Shown: positions 15,389-24,348, numbered from the stretch's first letter. The stretch is DNA of 64,000 nt from Rugamonas sp. A1-17 (GCA_025548565.1 JAJLPB010000009.1:248001-312000), one strand, 5' to 3'. Notes: generated by a model not told the origin, from the letters alone. Numbers and translations are program-made.

Positions 15389-16249
15389 TCACGGCGCCAT
15401 GCGATCCAGTTCAGCCACCGCATCATCAGGCAGTACGAACGAACCTGCCGCGATATTCTCGCGCAAATGCGCCAGTGACGACGTCCCTGGAATCAACAGG
15501 ATATTCGGCGAGCGGCGCAGCAGCCACGCCAGCGCCACCTGATTGGGCTGCGCCCGCAACCGCGCGGCGACGGCCGACAGGGTCGCCGACTGCAGCGGCG
15601 AAAATCCACCCAGCGGAAAGAACGGCACATAGGCGATGCCATCCTTCGCCAGCGCATCGATCAGCGCGTCGTCCTGACGGCGCACCAGGTTGTAGTGATT
15701 CTGCACGCAGACGATCTCGCACATCGCCCGCCCTTGCGCCACCTGCGCCGCAGTGACGTTGCTCAAGCCGATCTCCCGCACCAGGCCCTGGCGCCGCAGC
15801 TCGGCCAGCGCGGTCAGCGGCTCCTCGATCGAGCCCTCGGCTGGCTGCATCGGATCGATCATCACCCTCAAGTTCACCACGTCCAGCACGTCCAGCTCCA
15901 GGTTGCGCAAGTTGTCGTGGACCGCCTGCCTCAATTCATCAGCAGAGCTGGCGGCCAGCCAGGACGCATCCGCGCCGCGCCGCGCGCCGATCTTGGTGGT
16001 GATGACCAGATCGTCGCGATAGGGATGCAGCGCTTCGCGTATCAACTGGTTGGTGATATGGGGGCCGTAGAAGTCGCTGGTGTCGATATGATTTATACCG
16101 TTTTCGACAGCCGCCCGCAGCACGGCCAACGCGCCTGCACGGTCGGCCGGCGGACCGAAGACGTGCGGCCCGGCGAGCTGCATGGCGCCATAGCCGACCC
16201 GCTTGACCGTGCGGCTACCGAGTTTGAAAGTGTTGAAAGATTGGTTCAT
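15389..16249 (-). CDS. Aldo/keto reductase family oxidoreductase
   Basis: A 286-residue AKR barrel. GYGAMQLAGPHVFG, the strand-4 pattern GINHIDTSDFYGP (catalytic Asp and Tyr), TKIGARRG (Lys), and REIGLSNVTAAQV are all present, as is the C-terminal NILLIPGTSSLAHLRENIAA that binds NADP(H). GGAGGAATTC precedes the ATG. The gene is divergent from a LysR regulator 95 bases away, the classic arrangement for regulator and target. Physiological carbonyl substrate unknown. Confidence 0.92.
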   Translation of the reverse strand: MNQSFNTFKLGSRTVKRVGYGAMQLAGPHVFGPPADRAGALAVLRAAVENGINHIDTSDFYGPHITNQLIREALHPYRDDLVITTKIGARRGADASWLAASSADELRQAVHDNLRNLELDVLDVVNLRVMIDPMQPAEGSIEEPLTALAELRRQGLVREIGLSNVTAAQVAQGRAMCEIVCVQNHYNLVRRQDDALIDALAKDGIAYVPFFPLGGFSPLQSATLSAVAARLRAQPNQVALAWLLRRSPNILLIPGTSSLAHLRENIAAGSFVLPDDAVAELDRMAP

Positions 16250-16344
16250 CTGAATTCCTCCCGTTTAAGTAGGGCCAGTGTAGACGCGCAGCCGGCGTTC
16301 GATAAGTGGGTATAATCAAGACAACCCGTACGAAATTCCGCACA

Positions 16345-17256
16345 GTGAAAATAGACCTTGCCGACCTCACCGCGTTTCTCGCCGTCGCCAATGCCAAAGG
16401 CTTCCGCGAAGGCGCACGCGCCAGCGGGCTCAGCGCGTCGGGGCTGAGCGAGGCGGTGCGCCGGCTTGAAGCGCAAGTCGGCGTGCGGCTGCTCCACCGG
16501 ACCACGCGCAGCGTCGCCACCACCGAGGCGGGCGAGCGCCTGCGGACCCGCCTCGGCGCCGCGCTGACGGAAGTGGAAGCCGCGCTCGATGCCGTCAACG
16601 ATTACCGTGGCCGCCCTTCAGGCACGCTCAAGCTCAACGTCCCCATCAGCGGCGCACGGCTGATACTGCCGGCCATCGTCTCGCGCTTCCTGGCCGCCTA
16701 TCCCGAGATCCGGCTCGACATCACCGCCGACGACAATTTCGTCAACGTGCTGGAGGCGGGCTGCGACGCCGGCATCCGCTACGACGAGCGCCTGGAACAG
16801 GACATGATCGCCGTGCCCATCGGCCCGCGCATCCAGCGCTTTGCCGCGGCGGCCGCGCCCTCCTACCTCGACCAGCATGGACACCCCGCCCATCCGCGCG
16901 ACCTGCTGCAGCACGATTGCTTGCGCCTGCGCTTTGCCGGACGGGCCATGCCGCCATGGGAATTTGCCCGCGATGGCGAGACGGTGCAGATCGATGCCGA
17001 AGGCCCGCTACATGTGCAAGGCGGCGCGATCGCCGACCTGCTGGTGGAGGCCGCGATCGGCGGCAGCGGCATCGTGTATCTGTTCGAGGACTGGCTGCGC
17101 CCCCACCTCGACAGCGGCGCGCTGGTACCGGTACTGGAACCGTGGTGGCTGGCGTTCTCCGGCCCCTTCCTCTACTACCCGGGCCGCCGGCTGGTCCCGG
17201 AACCGCTTCGCGCCTTCATCGACTTCATCCGGGAGGCGGATCCGATGCGGCCATAA
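16345..17256 (+). CDS. LysR family transcriptional regulator
   Basis: A 303-residue LTTR. The N-terminal winged helix is KIDLADLTAFLAVANAKGFREGARASGLSASGLSEAVRRLEAQVGVRLLHRTTRSVATTEAG; the effector domain follows from about residue 90 (PSGTLKLNVPISGARLILP). The GTG at 16345 was chosen over the GTG at 16306 because a TATAAT at 16311-16316 would lie inside the longer form and the HTH normally starts within a few residues. It probably regulates the divergent aldo/keto reductase. Confidence 0.92.
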   Translation: MKIDLADLTAFLAVANAKGFREGARASGLSASGLSEAVRRLEAQVGVRLLHRTTRSVATTEAGERLRTRLGAALTEVEAALDAVNDYRGRPSGTLKLNVPISGARLILPAIVSRFLAAYPEIRLDITADDNFVNVLEAGCDAGIRYDERLEQDMIAVPIGPRIQRFAAAAAPSYLDQHGHPAHPRDLLQHDCLRLRFAGRAMPPWEFARDGETVQIDAEGPLHVQGGAIADLLVEAAIGGSGIVYLFEDWLRPHLDSGALVPVLEPWWLAFSGPFLYYPGRRLVPEPLRAFIDFIREADPMRP

Positions 17257-17268
17257 ACGCGCAAAAAA

Positions 17269-17293
17269 AAACGCCAGCAAGAAGCTGGCGTTT
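17269..17293. terminator. Bidirectional terminator between lysR and PEP-CTERM gene
   Basis: AAACGCCAGC (17269-17278) pairs with GCTGGCGTTT (17284-17293) around AAGAA. A long A-run precedes it and T-rich sequence follows, so it can end the convergent transcripts from both sides. Confidence 0.85.
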
Positions 17294-17310
17294 GATTTGG
17301 CGTGTAGCGC

Positions 17311-17979
17311 TTATTTGGCGCGGCGGCGGCGTGCGATGAAGCCGATCAGGCCCAGGCCGCCCAGCAGCATGCCGTAGGTTTCCGGCTCAGGCACGGGCGC
17401 AAGGGTGAAGGACCGTTGACCGGTGTAGAAACCGACGTTCGAGAACCCGGGAATGCTGTTCGAGTTCCCGGCGTTGTTGAGCCAATTGATGGCCCAGCTA
17501 CCGGTCAGCTTCTGGCCGGCCAGGATGGCCTGGTCGTTAAACAGGAAGCTGCCGACGTTATTGCCAGCGTGGAAGGACAAGGCCAGGTCCAGCGTGGTGT
17601 TCTTGGTCGCGCTGGTGTTGGTGACCGTCCAGGTACCGCTGGTGTGGCTGGCCGCCTCCGTGAAGGAGAAGCTCAGGCCATCGTTCGGCGCCTTGTCGGT
17701 GAACGTCAGCTTGTTGGTCCTATCGTTGAATTCGACCGTCTCAGCCAGCGTCCAGCCCGTGGCAGAGGTACCTGAAGCACCCACGAAGGCGCTGTTAAAA
17801 CCCAGGGTCGACTGGATGGGGTTGATGTTGCGGCCCTGGACCAGGACGTATTTATCCGCATTGTCCCCGGCCAGCTTGACGTCTTTCGCGCTGGACGTGC
17901 CAGGACCCGGATTACCAGCCTGCGCGACAGCGGCGACGAGGGTGGTGCTCAACAAGGCAATTTTAAAGATGGTTTTCAT
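17311..17979 (-). CDS. PEP-CTERM sorting domain protein
   Basis: A 222-residue secreted protein. Starting at the ATG at 17979 gives signal peptide MKTIFKIALLSTTLVAAVAQAG; an upstream in-frame extension of 29 residues has no secretion features. The C-terminus VPEPETYGMLLGGLGLIGFIARRRRAK is a canonical PEP-CTERM signal: Val-Pro-Glu-Pro, hydrophobic helix, Arg cluster. The middle is Thr/Ser/Asn-rich beta sequence. PEP-CTERM proteins are processed by an exosortase (not in this window) and often work in exopolysaccharide or floc formation. Confidence 0.92.
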   Translation of the reverse strand: MKTIFKIALLSTTLVAAVAQAGNPGPGTSSAKDVKLAGDNADKYVLVQGRNINPIQSTLGFNSAFVGASGTSATGWTLAETVEFNDRTNKLTFTDKAPNDGLSFSFTEAASHTSGTWTVTNTSATKNTTLDLALSFHAGNNVGSFLFNDQAILAGQKLTGSWAINWLNNAGNSNSIPGFSNVGFYTGQRSFTLAPVPEPETYGMLLGGLGLIGFIARRRRAK

Positions 17980-18149
17980 TATAAGTTTTGGCAAGGTTGG
18001 TAAAAAATTTCTATCTTGAAATTTAAGTTTCCCTAATGCAGGACCGAAAGATATCATCCTCACCAAACAAGTGCAAGAAATATATTTGTAATTTCCACAA
18101 GGAAATTAATCAATCAGAGCGCTCACCCAGGGCATTCTGCCGTCTGATG

Positions 18150-18186
18150 CGCTTTGACAACAGTCAATTGTTAAAGAGCAAAGCGC
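18150..18186 (-). promoter_or_regulatory. boxA-like antitermination motif inside a hairpin
   Basis: On the minus strand TGCTCTTTAACA (18180-18169) is an exact match to the rRNA leader boxA, followed by ATTGACTG as in many rrn leaders. It lies between perfectly complementary 8-base arms, GCGCTTTG and CAAAGCGC. It points towards the PEP-CTERM gene; no rRNA follows. Function unproven. Confidence 0.5.
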
Positions 18187-18225
18187 CGTGTATTGTGGAG
18201 CATCTGCTGTTGCTCGACTTTCAAT

Positions 18226-20367
18226 ATGAAACAGTTCCCCTCTCCGCGCGCGACGCGCATGCGTATGGCAGACTTCCGGTCCGGCTGGCTGATCGCTTTG
18301 GCATTGTCGGCCTGGCATCCATGGTCGCTGGCCGCGGCCCAGCCGGAGGACGAGGACCTGGCCCTGTACGGCATGGACCGCTCCGCCATCAGCCTGGCGA
18401 CCGGCTCGGTCCAGACGCTGCGCCGCGCGCCGGCGGTCGCCACAGTGGTGACGGCCGAGGATATCGCCGCCATGGGCGCGACCGATCTGGACCACGTGCT
18501 GGAAGCGGTGGCCGGCATCCACGTCACGCGGGTGGCGACCATGTATGCGCCCAACTACATCATTCGCGGCATCGGCGCGGGCGGCGTCACCAATCCCCAG
18601 GTGCTGTTCCTGCTCAACGGCCTGCGCATGAACACCGACTACAACGGCGACAAAGGGAATATGTGGGCCAGCATGCCGCTGACGAATGTGGCGCGCATCG
18701 AGATCATCCGTGGCCCCGGCTCGGCGCTGTATGGCGCCGATGCCTTCGCCGGCGTCATCAACATCATCACCAAGACGGCGGAACAAATGCCGGGCCTGCG
18801 CGTGGGCGCCCGCGCCGGCTCCTTCAATGCGCGCGACGCCTGGCTGGAATACGGCCGCAAGCAGGAACAACTGTCCATCGCGGCCTACCTGCAAGCGGGC
18901 CGCACCGACGGCGCCGGCACGCTGATCGAGGCCGATGCGCAGACCCTCAACGACCGCCGCTTCGGCACCCACGTGAGCAAGGCGCCCGGCCCGATGAACA
19001 CCGGCTATACCGCCTACGACGGCAGCCTGGACCTGTCCTGGCAGCGCTGGCGCTGGCGCACCAACCTGAAGTGGCGCGACCATGTCGGCACCGGTCTCGG
19101 CGTCAATTCCGCGCTCGATCCCGACCACCGCGCGCGCAGCGGCTACGCCGCCAGCGAGCTGTCATGGACCGCGCCCGACTTCGCCAACGACTGGAGCGTG
19201 GGCGGATCGCTGAGCTATATGTTTTTCACCGAACAGTCGCCGGACGGCCTGGAGCTGTTTCCGGCGGGCGCGCGCATCGGTCCCAACCTTTTCCCGAACG
19301 GCATGATCGGTGGCCCCAGCCGCTGGGAGCGCAATCTGCGCAGCTCGGCCTTCGCCACCTACAGCGGCGTGAGCGGGCATGCGCTGCGCCTGGGCGCTGG
19401 CCACGACGACCTGTACCTGTACGGGGTCGAGACCATGAAGAACTTTTTGATCAGCCCGGCGGGCATCCCTATCCCGACCGGCGCCGTGATCGACTACGGC
19501 GACATCCAGCCGCATATCCGGCCCCAGCGCCGCAAGATCAACTATGTCTACGTGCAGGACGAGTGGCAGTTCGCGCGCGACTGGGCGTTGACGGCCGGCG
19601 TGCGGCATGACGATTATTCCGACTTCGGCGGCACCACCAATCCGCGCCTGGCGCTGGTGTGGGACGCCGACCTCGACATCACGGTCAAGCTGCTGCACGG
19701 CCGCGCCTTCCGCTCGCCCAGCTTCAACGAACAGACCGGCATCAATCCGGTCAACATGGGCAACCCGCAGGTGCGGCCGGAAACCATCAGCACCACGGAG
19801 GCCGCGCTGGCCTGGCAGGCGCGCCCCGACCTGAACATCAATCTCAGCCTGTTCCGGTACACGCTGAAAGACCTGATCCGCTCAGTGCCCAATCCGGCGC
19901 CGGCGCCGGGCGCCACCTACCAGAACAGCGGCGGCATGGACGGCAACGGCGGCGAAATCGAGCTGGCATGGGAGCTGAGTCCGTCCCTGCGCTGGCAGGC
20001 CAACTACGCGCGCCAGAACGCGCACGACACGATCACCCACAGCGATCCGGGCTACGCGCCGCGCCATCAAGCCAACGCCCGCCTGGATTGGACGCTCGGT
20101 CCGGGCTGGCAGTTCAGTCCGCAACTGAACTGGGTCGCGGGCCGGCGCCGCGCGACCGGCGACGCGCGCGCGCCGATCGCGGATTACCGGACGGTGGACG
20201 CCGCCCTCACCCGGCAGTTGCCGCATGGCTGGACCGTGACCGCCACCGTGCGCAACCTGTTCGATGCCGACGCGCGCGAACCAAGCCTGACGCCCGGACT
20301 GGCGCTGCCGTTCGATATCCCGGTGTCGCCGCGCACGCTGGCGCTGCAGTTCAGCGTCAAGCTCTGA
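18226..20367 (+). CDS. TonB-dependent outer membrane receptor
   Basis: A 713-residue receptor when begun at the ATG at 18226 (the frame is open from a TTG at 18193). Signal region GWLIALALSAWHPWSLAAAQ is followed by the plug domain: APAVATVVTAEDIAAMGATDLDHVLEAVAGIHV, NYIIRGIG, then VARIEIIRGPGSALYGADAFAGVINIITK. The barrel follows, ending in PVSPRTLALQFSVKL with the terminal aromatic pattern PRTLALQFSV. The plug is closest in style to BtuB/CirA-type receptors. Substrate (vitamin, siderophore or glycan) cannot be assigned, and no Fur box was seen upstream. Confidence 0.92.
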   Translation: MKQFPSPRATRMRMADFRSGWLIALALSAWHPWSLAAAQPEDEDLALYGMDRSAISLATGSVQTLRRAPAVATVVTAEDIAAMGATDLDHVLEAVAGIHVTRVATMYAPNYIIRGIGAGGVTNPQVLFLLNGLRMNTDYNGDKGNMWASMPLTNVARIEIIRGPGSALYGADAFAGVINIITKTAEQMPGLRVGARAGSFNARDAWLEYGRKQEQLSIAAYLQAGRTDGAGTLIEADAQTLNDRRFGTHVSKAPGPMNTGYTAYDGSLDLSWQRWRWRTNLKWRDHVGTGLGVNSALDPDHRARSGYAASELSWTAPDFANDWSVGGSLSYMFFTEQSPDGLELFPAGARIGPNLFPNGMIGGPSRWERNLRSSAFATYSGVSGHALRLGAGHDDLYLYGVETMKNFLISPAGIPIPTGAVIDYGDIQPHIRPQRRKINYVYVQDEWQFARDWALTAGVRHDDYSDFGGTTNPRLALVWDADLDITVKLLHGRAFRSPSFNEQTGINPVNMGNPQVRPETISTTEAALAWQARPDLNINLSLFRYTLKDLIRSVPNPAPAPGATYQNSGGMDGNGGEIELAWELSPSLRWQANYARQNAHDTITHSDPGYAPRHQANARLDWTLGPGWQFSPQLNWVAGRRRATGDARAPIADYRTVDAALTRQLPHGWTVTATVRNLFDADAREPSLTPGLALPFDIPVSPRTLALQFSVKL

Positions 20368-20382
20368 GCGGCGCCGGTCTTT

Positions 20383-20949
20383 TTACGATCCCGCCGAATT
20401 CGCGGCCACCGTAATGTGAACCGTCAACTCCCGCGCGGTGTTCGGGAAATACTTGTTGACGCCGAAATCGGCGCGGTTCAGCTTGACCATGGCGTCGAAG
20501 CCGGCTTCGGTCGCCTTGCCCGCCGGGTCGGGCTTGATCTTGTTGACCTTGCCATCAAGGACCACCAGTTTGGTCACGCCGTGCACCGACAGGTTGCCGC
20601 TGATCTTGAGAGTATCCATCGGCCCCTTTTCGATCTTGGTGCTCTTGAAGGTGATGTCCGGGAACATCGCGGCGTCGAGGAATTCCGAGCTGATCAGTTG
20701 TCGGTCGAGGACTGGGACGGCGGTGTGAATGCCATCCACCGCCAGCTTGACCGAAACCGAGGACTTGCTCAGGTCTTCGTCCAGCACCAGGTTGCCTTCG
20801 ATCTTCTCGAACCGGGCGACCGGGTTGGTATAGCCGTGGTGGTCCCAGCTGAACACGACGGCGCTGTGATCGGGATCGATGGTCAGCGTCTCCGCGCTGA
20901 TGGCGGGCAGGGCGAACAACGAGAACAGCGGCAGCACGAGGTATTTCAT
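20383..20949 (-). CDS. YceI family periplasmic protein
   Basis: A 188-residue protein with signal peptide MKYLVLPLFSLFALPAISA and a YceI lipocalin-like domain: TLTIDPDHSAVVFSWDHHGYTNPVARFEKIEGNLVLDEDLSKSSVSVKLAVDGIHT, FLDAAMFPDITFKS, NLSVHGVTKLVVLDGKV. YceI barrels bind isoprenoid-type lipids, for example polyprenyl chains. GGAGTTACCC precedes the ATG at 20949. It is divergent from a CadC-type regulator across a short region with phased direct repeats, so control by that regulator is plausible. Confidence 0.93.
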   Translation of the reverse strand: MKYLVLPLFSLFALPAISAETLTIDPDHSAVVFSWDHHGYTNPVARFEKIEGNLVLDEDLSKSSVSVKLAVDGIHTAVPVLDRQLISSEFLDAAMFPDITFKSTKIEKGPMDTLKISGNLSVHGVTKLVVLDGKVNKIKPDPAGKATEAGFDAMVKLNRADFGVNKYFPNTARELTVHITVAANSAGS

Positions 20950-21005
20950 GGGTAACTCCTTCAAATGTGGTGAACCGCCACAATGCCGCCGGCGCCGCAG
21001 GAAGT

Positions 21006-21045
21006 CCTGAAATTGGCCTGAAAGAGTTCTGAAAGTCCCTGAATT
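21006..21045 (+). promoter_or_regulatory. Phased direct repeats in the yceI/regulator divergent promoter
   Basis: Four CTGAAA/CTGAAT units have their TGA at 21008, 21019, 21030 and 21040, i.e. one DNA turn apart (11, 11 and 10 bases). OmpR/CadC-type winged helices bind such tandem repeats. The last unit ends 10 bases before a TATAAT (21054-21059) serving the regulator gene. Confidence 0.6.
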
Positions 21046-21053
21046 ACCCGGGC

Positions 21054-21059
21054 TATAAT
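21054..21059 (+). promoter_or_regulatory. -10 element of the CadC-type regulator gene
   Basis: A perfect TATAAT. Its -35 region is occupied by the phased CTGAAA repeats, suggesting activation or autorepression through them. It overlaps an in-frame ATG at 21058, which is why that ATG cannot be the real start. Confidence 0.55.
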
Positions 21060-21093
21060 GCGACGCTATCAAAAATACAAACATCGGAGCGGC

Positions 21094-21999
21094 ATGGATA
21101 TTTCAGGGATTGCAAAGCTGCGCGTCGGGGCATGGTGTGTGGATACCGCCTCGGGCGAGATGGCGCGCGACGGCGAGCCGGTGCGGCTCGATCCGCGCAC
21201 CCTGCGCCTGCTGCTCTGCCTGGCCGGACGCGCGGGCGAACTGGTCAGCGCCGACGAATTGCTGAGCCAGGTCTGGCCGGGCGTGATCGTCACGCCGGAT
21301 TCGGTGTACCAGGCGATCGCGTCGCTGCGGCGCGTGCTGGGCGAGGCCAGCTACATCGTCACCGTGCCGCGCCAGGGCTACAGGCTGGTGGCCGAGGTCG
21401 CTCCTTGGCGCGCGCCGGACGACCTTCCCGCGCCGGCCGAGGCAGCCGTGCTGCCGGCGCCGCCGTCGCCCGCCACGCGCAGCCGCCTGGTTTTCCTGGC
21501 GACCGCCTGCATTCCAATTTTGATCGGCATCGTCTTCTGGCTGCACAACACGCTGGCGACCGAGCAGCACGCGCCGGCGCTGCCGACGCAGAAATCCATC
21601 GCCGTGCTGCCATTCGCGGACCTGACCGACGGCATGTCGAACGAAACCTTCGCTGACGGCATGACCGAGGAACTGATCGGCAGGTTCAGCAAGCTGCCGG
21701 GCTACAAGGTGCCGGCGCCCAGCGCGGCGTTTTACTACAAGAACAAACAGGCGCCGCTCGCCGAGGTCGCCGGCAAGCTGGGCGTCGTCTACATCCTCGA
21801 CGGCAGCGTGCGCAAATCCGGCAACGTCTTGCGCGTCGCGGCGCGCCTGATGAAGGCCGACAACGGCTTCGTCCTGTGGTCGGAAACCTACGACAAGCCA
21901 GTCGACGACCTGTTGATGGTGCAGGACGACATCGCCGACGCCGTCACGAAAGCACTGAAGGCAACGATAGACCGGGGCGCGGACGGCCCCGCGCGGTAG
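21094..21999 (+). CDS. CadC-type membrane transcriptional regulator with TolB-like sensor domain
   Basis: A 301-residue protein. Residues 1-100 form an OmpR-type winged helix (MARDGEPVRLDPRTLRLLLCLAGRAGELVSADELLSQVWP...YIVTVPRQGYRLVAEV). A transmembrane helix (LVFLATACIPILIGIVFWL) follows near residue 135. The periplasmic part (SIAVLPFADLTDG...FADGMTEELIGRFSKLPGYKV...VVYILDGSVRKSGNVLRVAARLMKADNGFVLWSETYD) is the TolB-N/FlgO-like domain found in many adenylate cyclases and CadC relatives. CGGAGC precedes the ATG at 21094. The 3' end overlaps the convergent acyltransferase gene by 56 bases. Signal sensed unknown. Confidence 0.87.
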   Translation: MDISGIAKLRVGAWCVDTASGEMARDGEPVRLDPRTLRLLLCLAGRAGELVSADELLSQVWPGVIVTPDSVYQAIASLRRVLGEASYIVTVPRQGYRLVAEVAPWRAPDDLPAPAEAAVLPAPPSPATRSRLVFLATACIPILIGIVFWLHNTLATEQHAPALPTQKSIAVLPFADLTDGMSNETFADGMTEELIGRFSKLPGYKVPAPSAAFYYKNKQAPLAEVAGKLGVVYILDGSVRKSGNVLRVAARLMKADNGFVLWSETYDKPVDDLLMVQDDIADAVTKALKATIDRGADGPAR

Positions 22000-23077
22000 C
22001 CAGCTGGACGAGGCGTCCCAGCGGGGTCTCCACCCAGCGGAAAAATGCGGCGCCGGCGGCGAGACTGGCGCCCCACGCGAGCAGCATGCCCGCGCCCTGC
22101 CAGAACGGCCCCTCCGGCACAAAGCGGCTGAACGCCGCGTTGACCAGCAGGCAGACCGGGAAATGGATCAGGAACACCGAGTACGATATCCGCCCCAGGC
22201 CGTTGACGGCGCCCCAGGCGCGTCCGGCCGACACCGTTCTCACGCGGCCGAAAAGGTACAACAGGCAGGCCACCACCAGCGCCAGCGCGACCCGGCTGCG
22301 GAAATCCAGGAACAGCGCCGCCGTCACCGGCACCACGGCCATCGCCAGCAGCAAGGCCACGGCGCCCGGCGCGCGGCGGCGGTCGCTGGCCCACCACGCC
22401 ATCATGCCCAGGCCATAGCTGCCGAAGAAGTACGGCGCCCAATTGTCCCAGTCGGCGTCGAGGTTGAAATGCAGCAGCGACAAGAAGATGCCCAACGTGG
22501 TCATGACCGGCATCAGCCACGGCATGGCGCGCCCGCCGGCCACGCGGCCCGACAGCCACAGCCCCAGGGCCGCGACCGCATACAGCTGAAAATCGATGGC
22601 GACATACCAGGCGCCGGCCGACAATGAGGGATAACCCAGCACGCCATGCAGCAGCAGCGCATGGGCGCTAAGCTGGCTCAGGGTGGCTGGCGCGGAGACC
22701 GAACTGTGGGTCATCCAGTTGCCGGCCCACGAGGAAGCGACCGCGGCCAGCAGCGTGGCGGCCATGAACGGCGGCGCCAGCTTGGCGTAGCGCCGGCGGA
22801 TCGCGCCCAGCGGATCGGCCAGCCCGGGCGCGCCGGCGGGCGACAGCGATTTGGCCACCAGGAAGCCGCTGACGACGAGGAAAACCTGCACGGCAATGCG
22901 CGCCGGTCCCCCCAGCCAGGCTATCAGCGCGGGCAACAGCGGCCGCACCTGATCGGACATGGGGCCGTAAAAGGCCAGATGATGCAGCACAATCAACTGC
23001 GCCGCGCCGGCCTTCAGCAGACTAATCAATCCAAATTGTGGCGGGGCCGTGCCGGCCCCTCCCCTTGCTCCATTCAT
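21944..23077 (-). CDS. Acyltransferase 3 family membrane protein
   Basis: A 377-residue multi-pass inner membrane protein of the OatA/NodX type. LISLLKAGAAQLIVLHHLAFYGP carries the family's catalytic-type His near the first helix, followed by RIAVQVFLVVSGFLVA and RRYAKLAPPFMAATLLAAVAS, and later ISYSVFLIHFPVCLLVNAAF. Such proteins O-acylate extracellular polysaccharides, lipids or peptidoglycan. The ATG at 23077 has AGGGATAGGA just upstream; an in-frame TTG ten codons earlier is less likely. Its 3' end runs 56 bases into the convergent regulator gene. Confidence 0.88.
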   Translation of the reverse strand: MNGARGGAGTAPPQFGLISLLKAGAAQLIVLHHLAFYGPMSDQVRPLLPALIAWLGGPARIAVQVFLVVSGFLVAKSLSPAGAPGLADPLGAIRRRYAKLAPPFMAATLLAAVASSWAGNWMTHSSVSAPATLSQLSAHALLLHGVLGYPSLSAGAWYVAIDFQLYAVAALGLWLSGRVAGGRAMPWLMPVMTTLGIFLSLLHFNLDADWDNWAPYFFGSYGLGMMAWWASDRRRAPGAVALLLAMAVVPVTAALFLDFRSRVALALVVACLLYLFGRVRTVSAGRAWGAVNGLGRISYSVFLIHFPVCLLVNAAFSRFVPEGPFWQGAGMLLAWGASLAAGAAFFRWVETPLGRLVQLATARGRPRPGLSLPSVLS

Positions 23078-23171
23078 TCCTATCCCTAAACATCCAGCTT
23101 GCGCCAACCGGCCGCCATGATAGCCGAGCTTGGCCTGCGGTTGGCGCGCGTTTAGGGTGGATCAGGTGGCA

Positions 23172-24209
23172 TCAATGCGTTTTTGACGCGAAATCAAGCA
23201 CGATGCGGCCTTCGATATCGCCTTGAAGCATCCGGTCGAAAACGTGGTTGATATTGTCCAGGCTGTCCGTGGAGACGGTCGCCTTGACCTTGCCCTCGGC
23301 GGCGAACATCAGCGACTCCTGCAAATCAAGCCGCGTGCCGACGATCGATCCGCGCACGGTGATGCCGTTGAGCACCATGTCAAAGATCGGCAGCGGGAAG
23401 TCTCCGGGCGGCAGGCCGTTTAACGAGACCGTGCCGCCGCGCCGCACCATGCCCAGCGCTTGCGAGAACGCGATCGGCGAGACGGCGGTCACCAGCACCC
23501 CGTGCGCGCCGCCGATCTCTTTTTTGATCACGGCCGCCGGGTCCGCCGTCTTCGCGTTGATCGCCAGCACCGCGCCCAGGCGGCGGGCCAGCGCCAGCTT
23601 GCTGTCGTCGATATCGACCGCCACCACCTTCAGCCCCATCGCGCAGGCGTATTGGACCGCCATGTGACCGAGCCCGCCAATCCCCGAGATGACCACCCAG
23701 TCGCCGGGTTTGGTATCGGTCATCTTCAAGCCCTTGTAGACCGTGACGCCGGCGCACAGGATGGGGGCGATCTCGACGAAGCCTATTTCCTTCGGCAAGT
23801 GGCCGACATAGTCGGCATCGGCCAGCGCGTATTCCGCGAACCCGCCGTTGACCGAATAGCCGGTGTTCTTCTGCGATTCGCACAAGGTCTCCCAGCCGCC
23901 GAGGCAATGCGGGCAATGGCCGCAGGCCGAGTACAGCCATGGAATGCCGACCCGGTCGCCGCTCTTGACGTGCTTCACGCCAGCCCCGACCTCGACCACG
24001 TAACCCACGCCCTCGTGGCCGGGAATGAAAGGCGGCGCGGGCTTGACCGGCCAGTCGCCGTGGGCCGCATGCAGGTCCGTGTGGCAAACCCCGCAAGCCT
24101 CGATTTTGACCAGGATCTGTCCGGCTCCCGGCGTCGGCACCTCGACGTCCTCGATCACCAGCGGCTGGCCGAATGCCCGCACCACCGCAGCCTTCATCAT
24201 TTTGCTCAT
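23172..24209 (-). CDS. adhP: Zinc-dependent alcohol dehydrogenase, AdhP/AdhA type
   Basis: A 345-residue medium-chain dehydrogenase. Catalytic zinc ligands lie in [17 protein letters not shown] and PGHEGVG; structural zinc Cys are in [17 protein letters not shown]; the NAD site is [15 protein letters not shown]. It oxidises primary alcohols or reduces acetaldehyde. The ATG at 24209 is preferred over a GTG at 24224. A perfect FNR box lies about 125 bases upstream, suggesting oxygen-limited induction. Confidence 0.94.
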   Translation of the reverse strand: MSKMMKAAVVRAFGQPLVIEDVEVPTPGAGQILVKIEACGVCHTDLHAAHGDWPVKPAPPFIPGHEGVGYVVEVGAGVKHVKSGDRVGIPWLYSACGHCPHCLGGWETLCESQKNTGYSVNGGFAEYALADADYVGHLPKEIGFVEIAPILCAGVTVYKGLKMTDTKPGDWVVISGIGGLGHMAVQYACAMGLKVVAVDIDDSKLALARRLGAVLAINAKTADPAAVIKKEIGGAHGVLVTAVSPIAFSQALGMVRRGGTVSLNGLPPGDFPLPIFDMVLNGITVRGSIVGTRLDLQESLMFAAEGKVKATVSTDSLDNINHVFDRMLQGDIEGRIVLDFASKTH

Positions 24210-24334
24210 GATAGGATGCTCCACTCGCGACTATTTTTGTTCAGCATTGTCAGGCCTCTTCAAAAAGAAAAAACAATATGATCCGGTAAGGGACTTACTG
24301 GCATTGATGCTAAGCAGCAGCGCCTGAAAATCCT

Positions 24335-24348
24335 TTGATCTCGATCAA
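24335..24348 (-). promoter_or_regulatory. FNR/ANR-type binding site upstream of adhP
   Basis: TTGATCTCGATCAA is an exact TTGAT-N4-ATCAA palindrome. It lies in the 160-base gap between the DUF418 gene and adhP, both minus strand, at a distance from adhP that fits activation from a promoter near 24290-24300. An alcohol dehydrogenase is a sensible FNR target. Confidence 0.7.
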
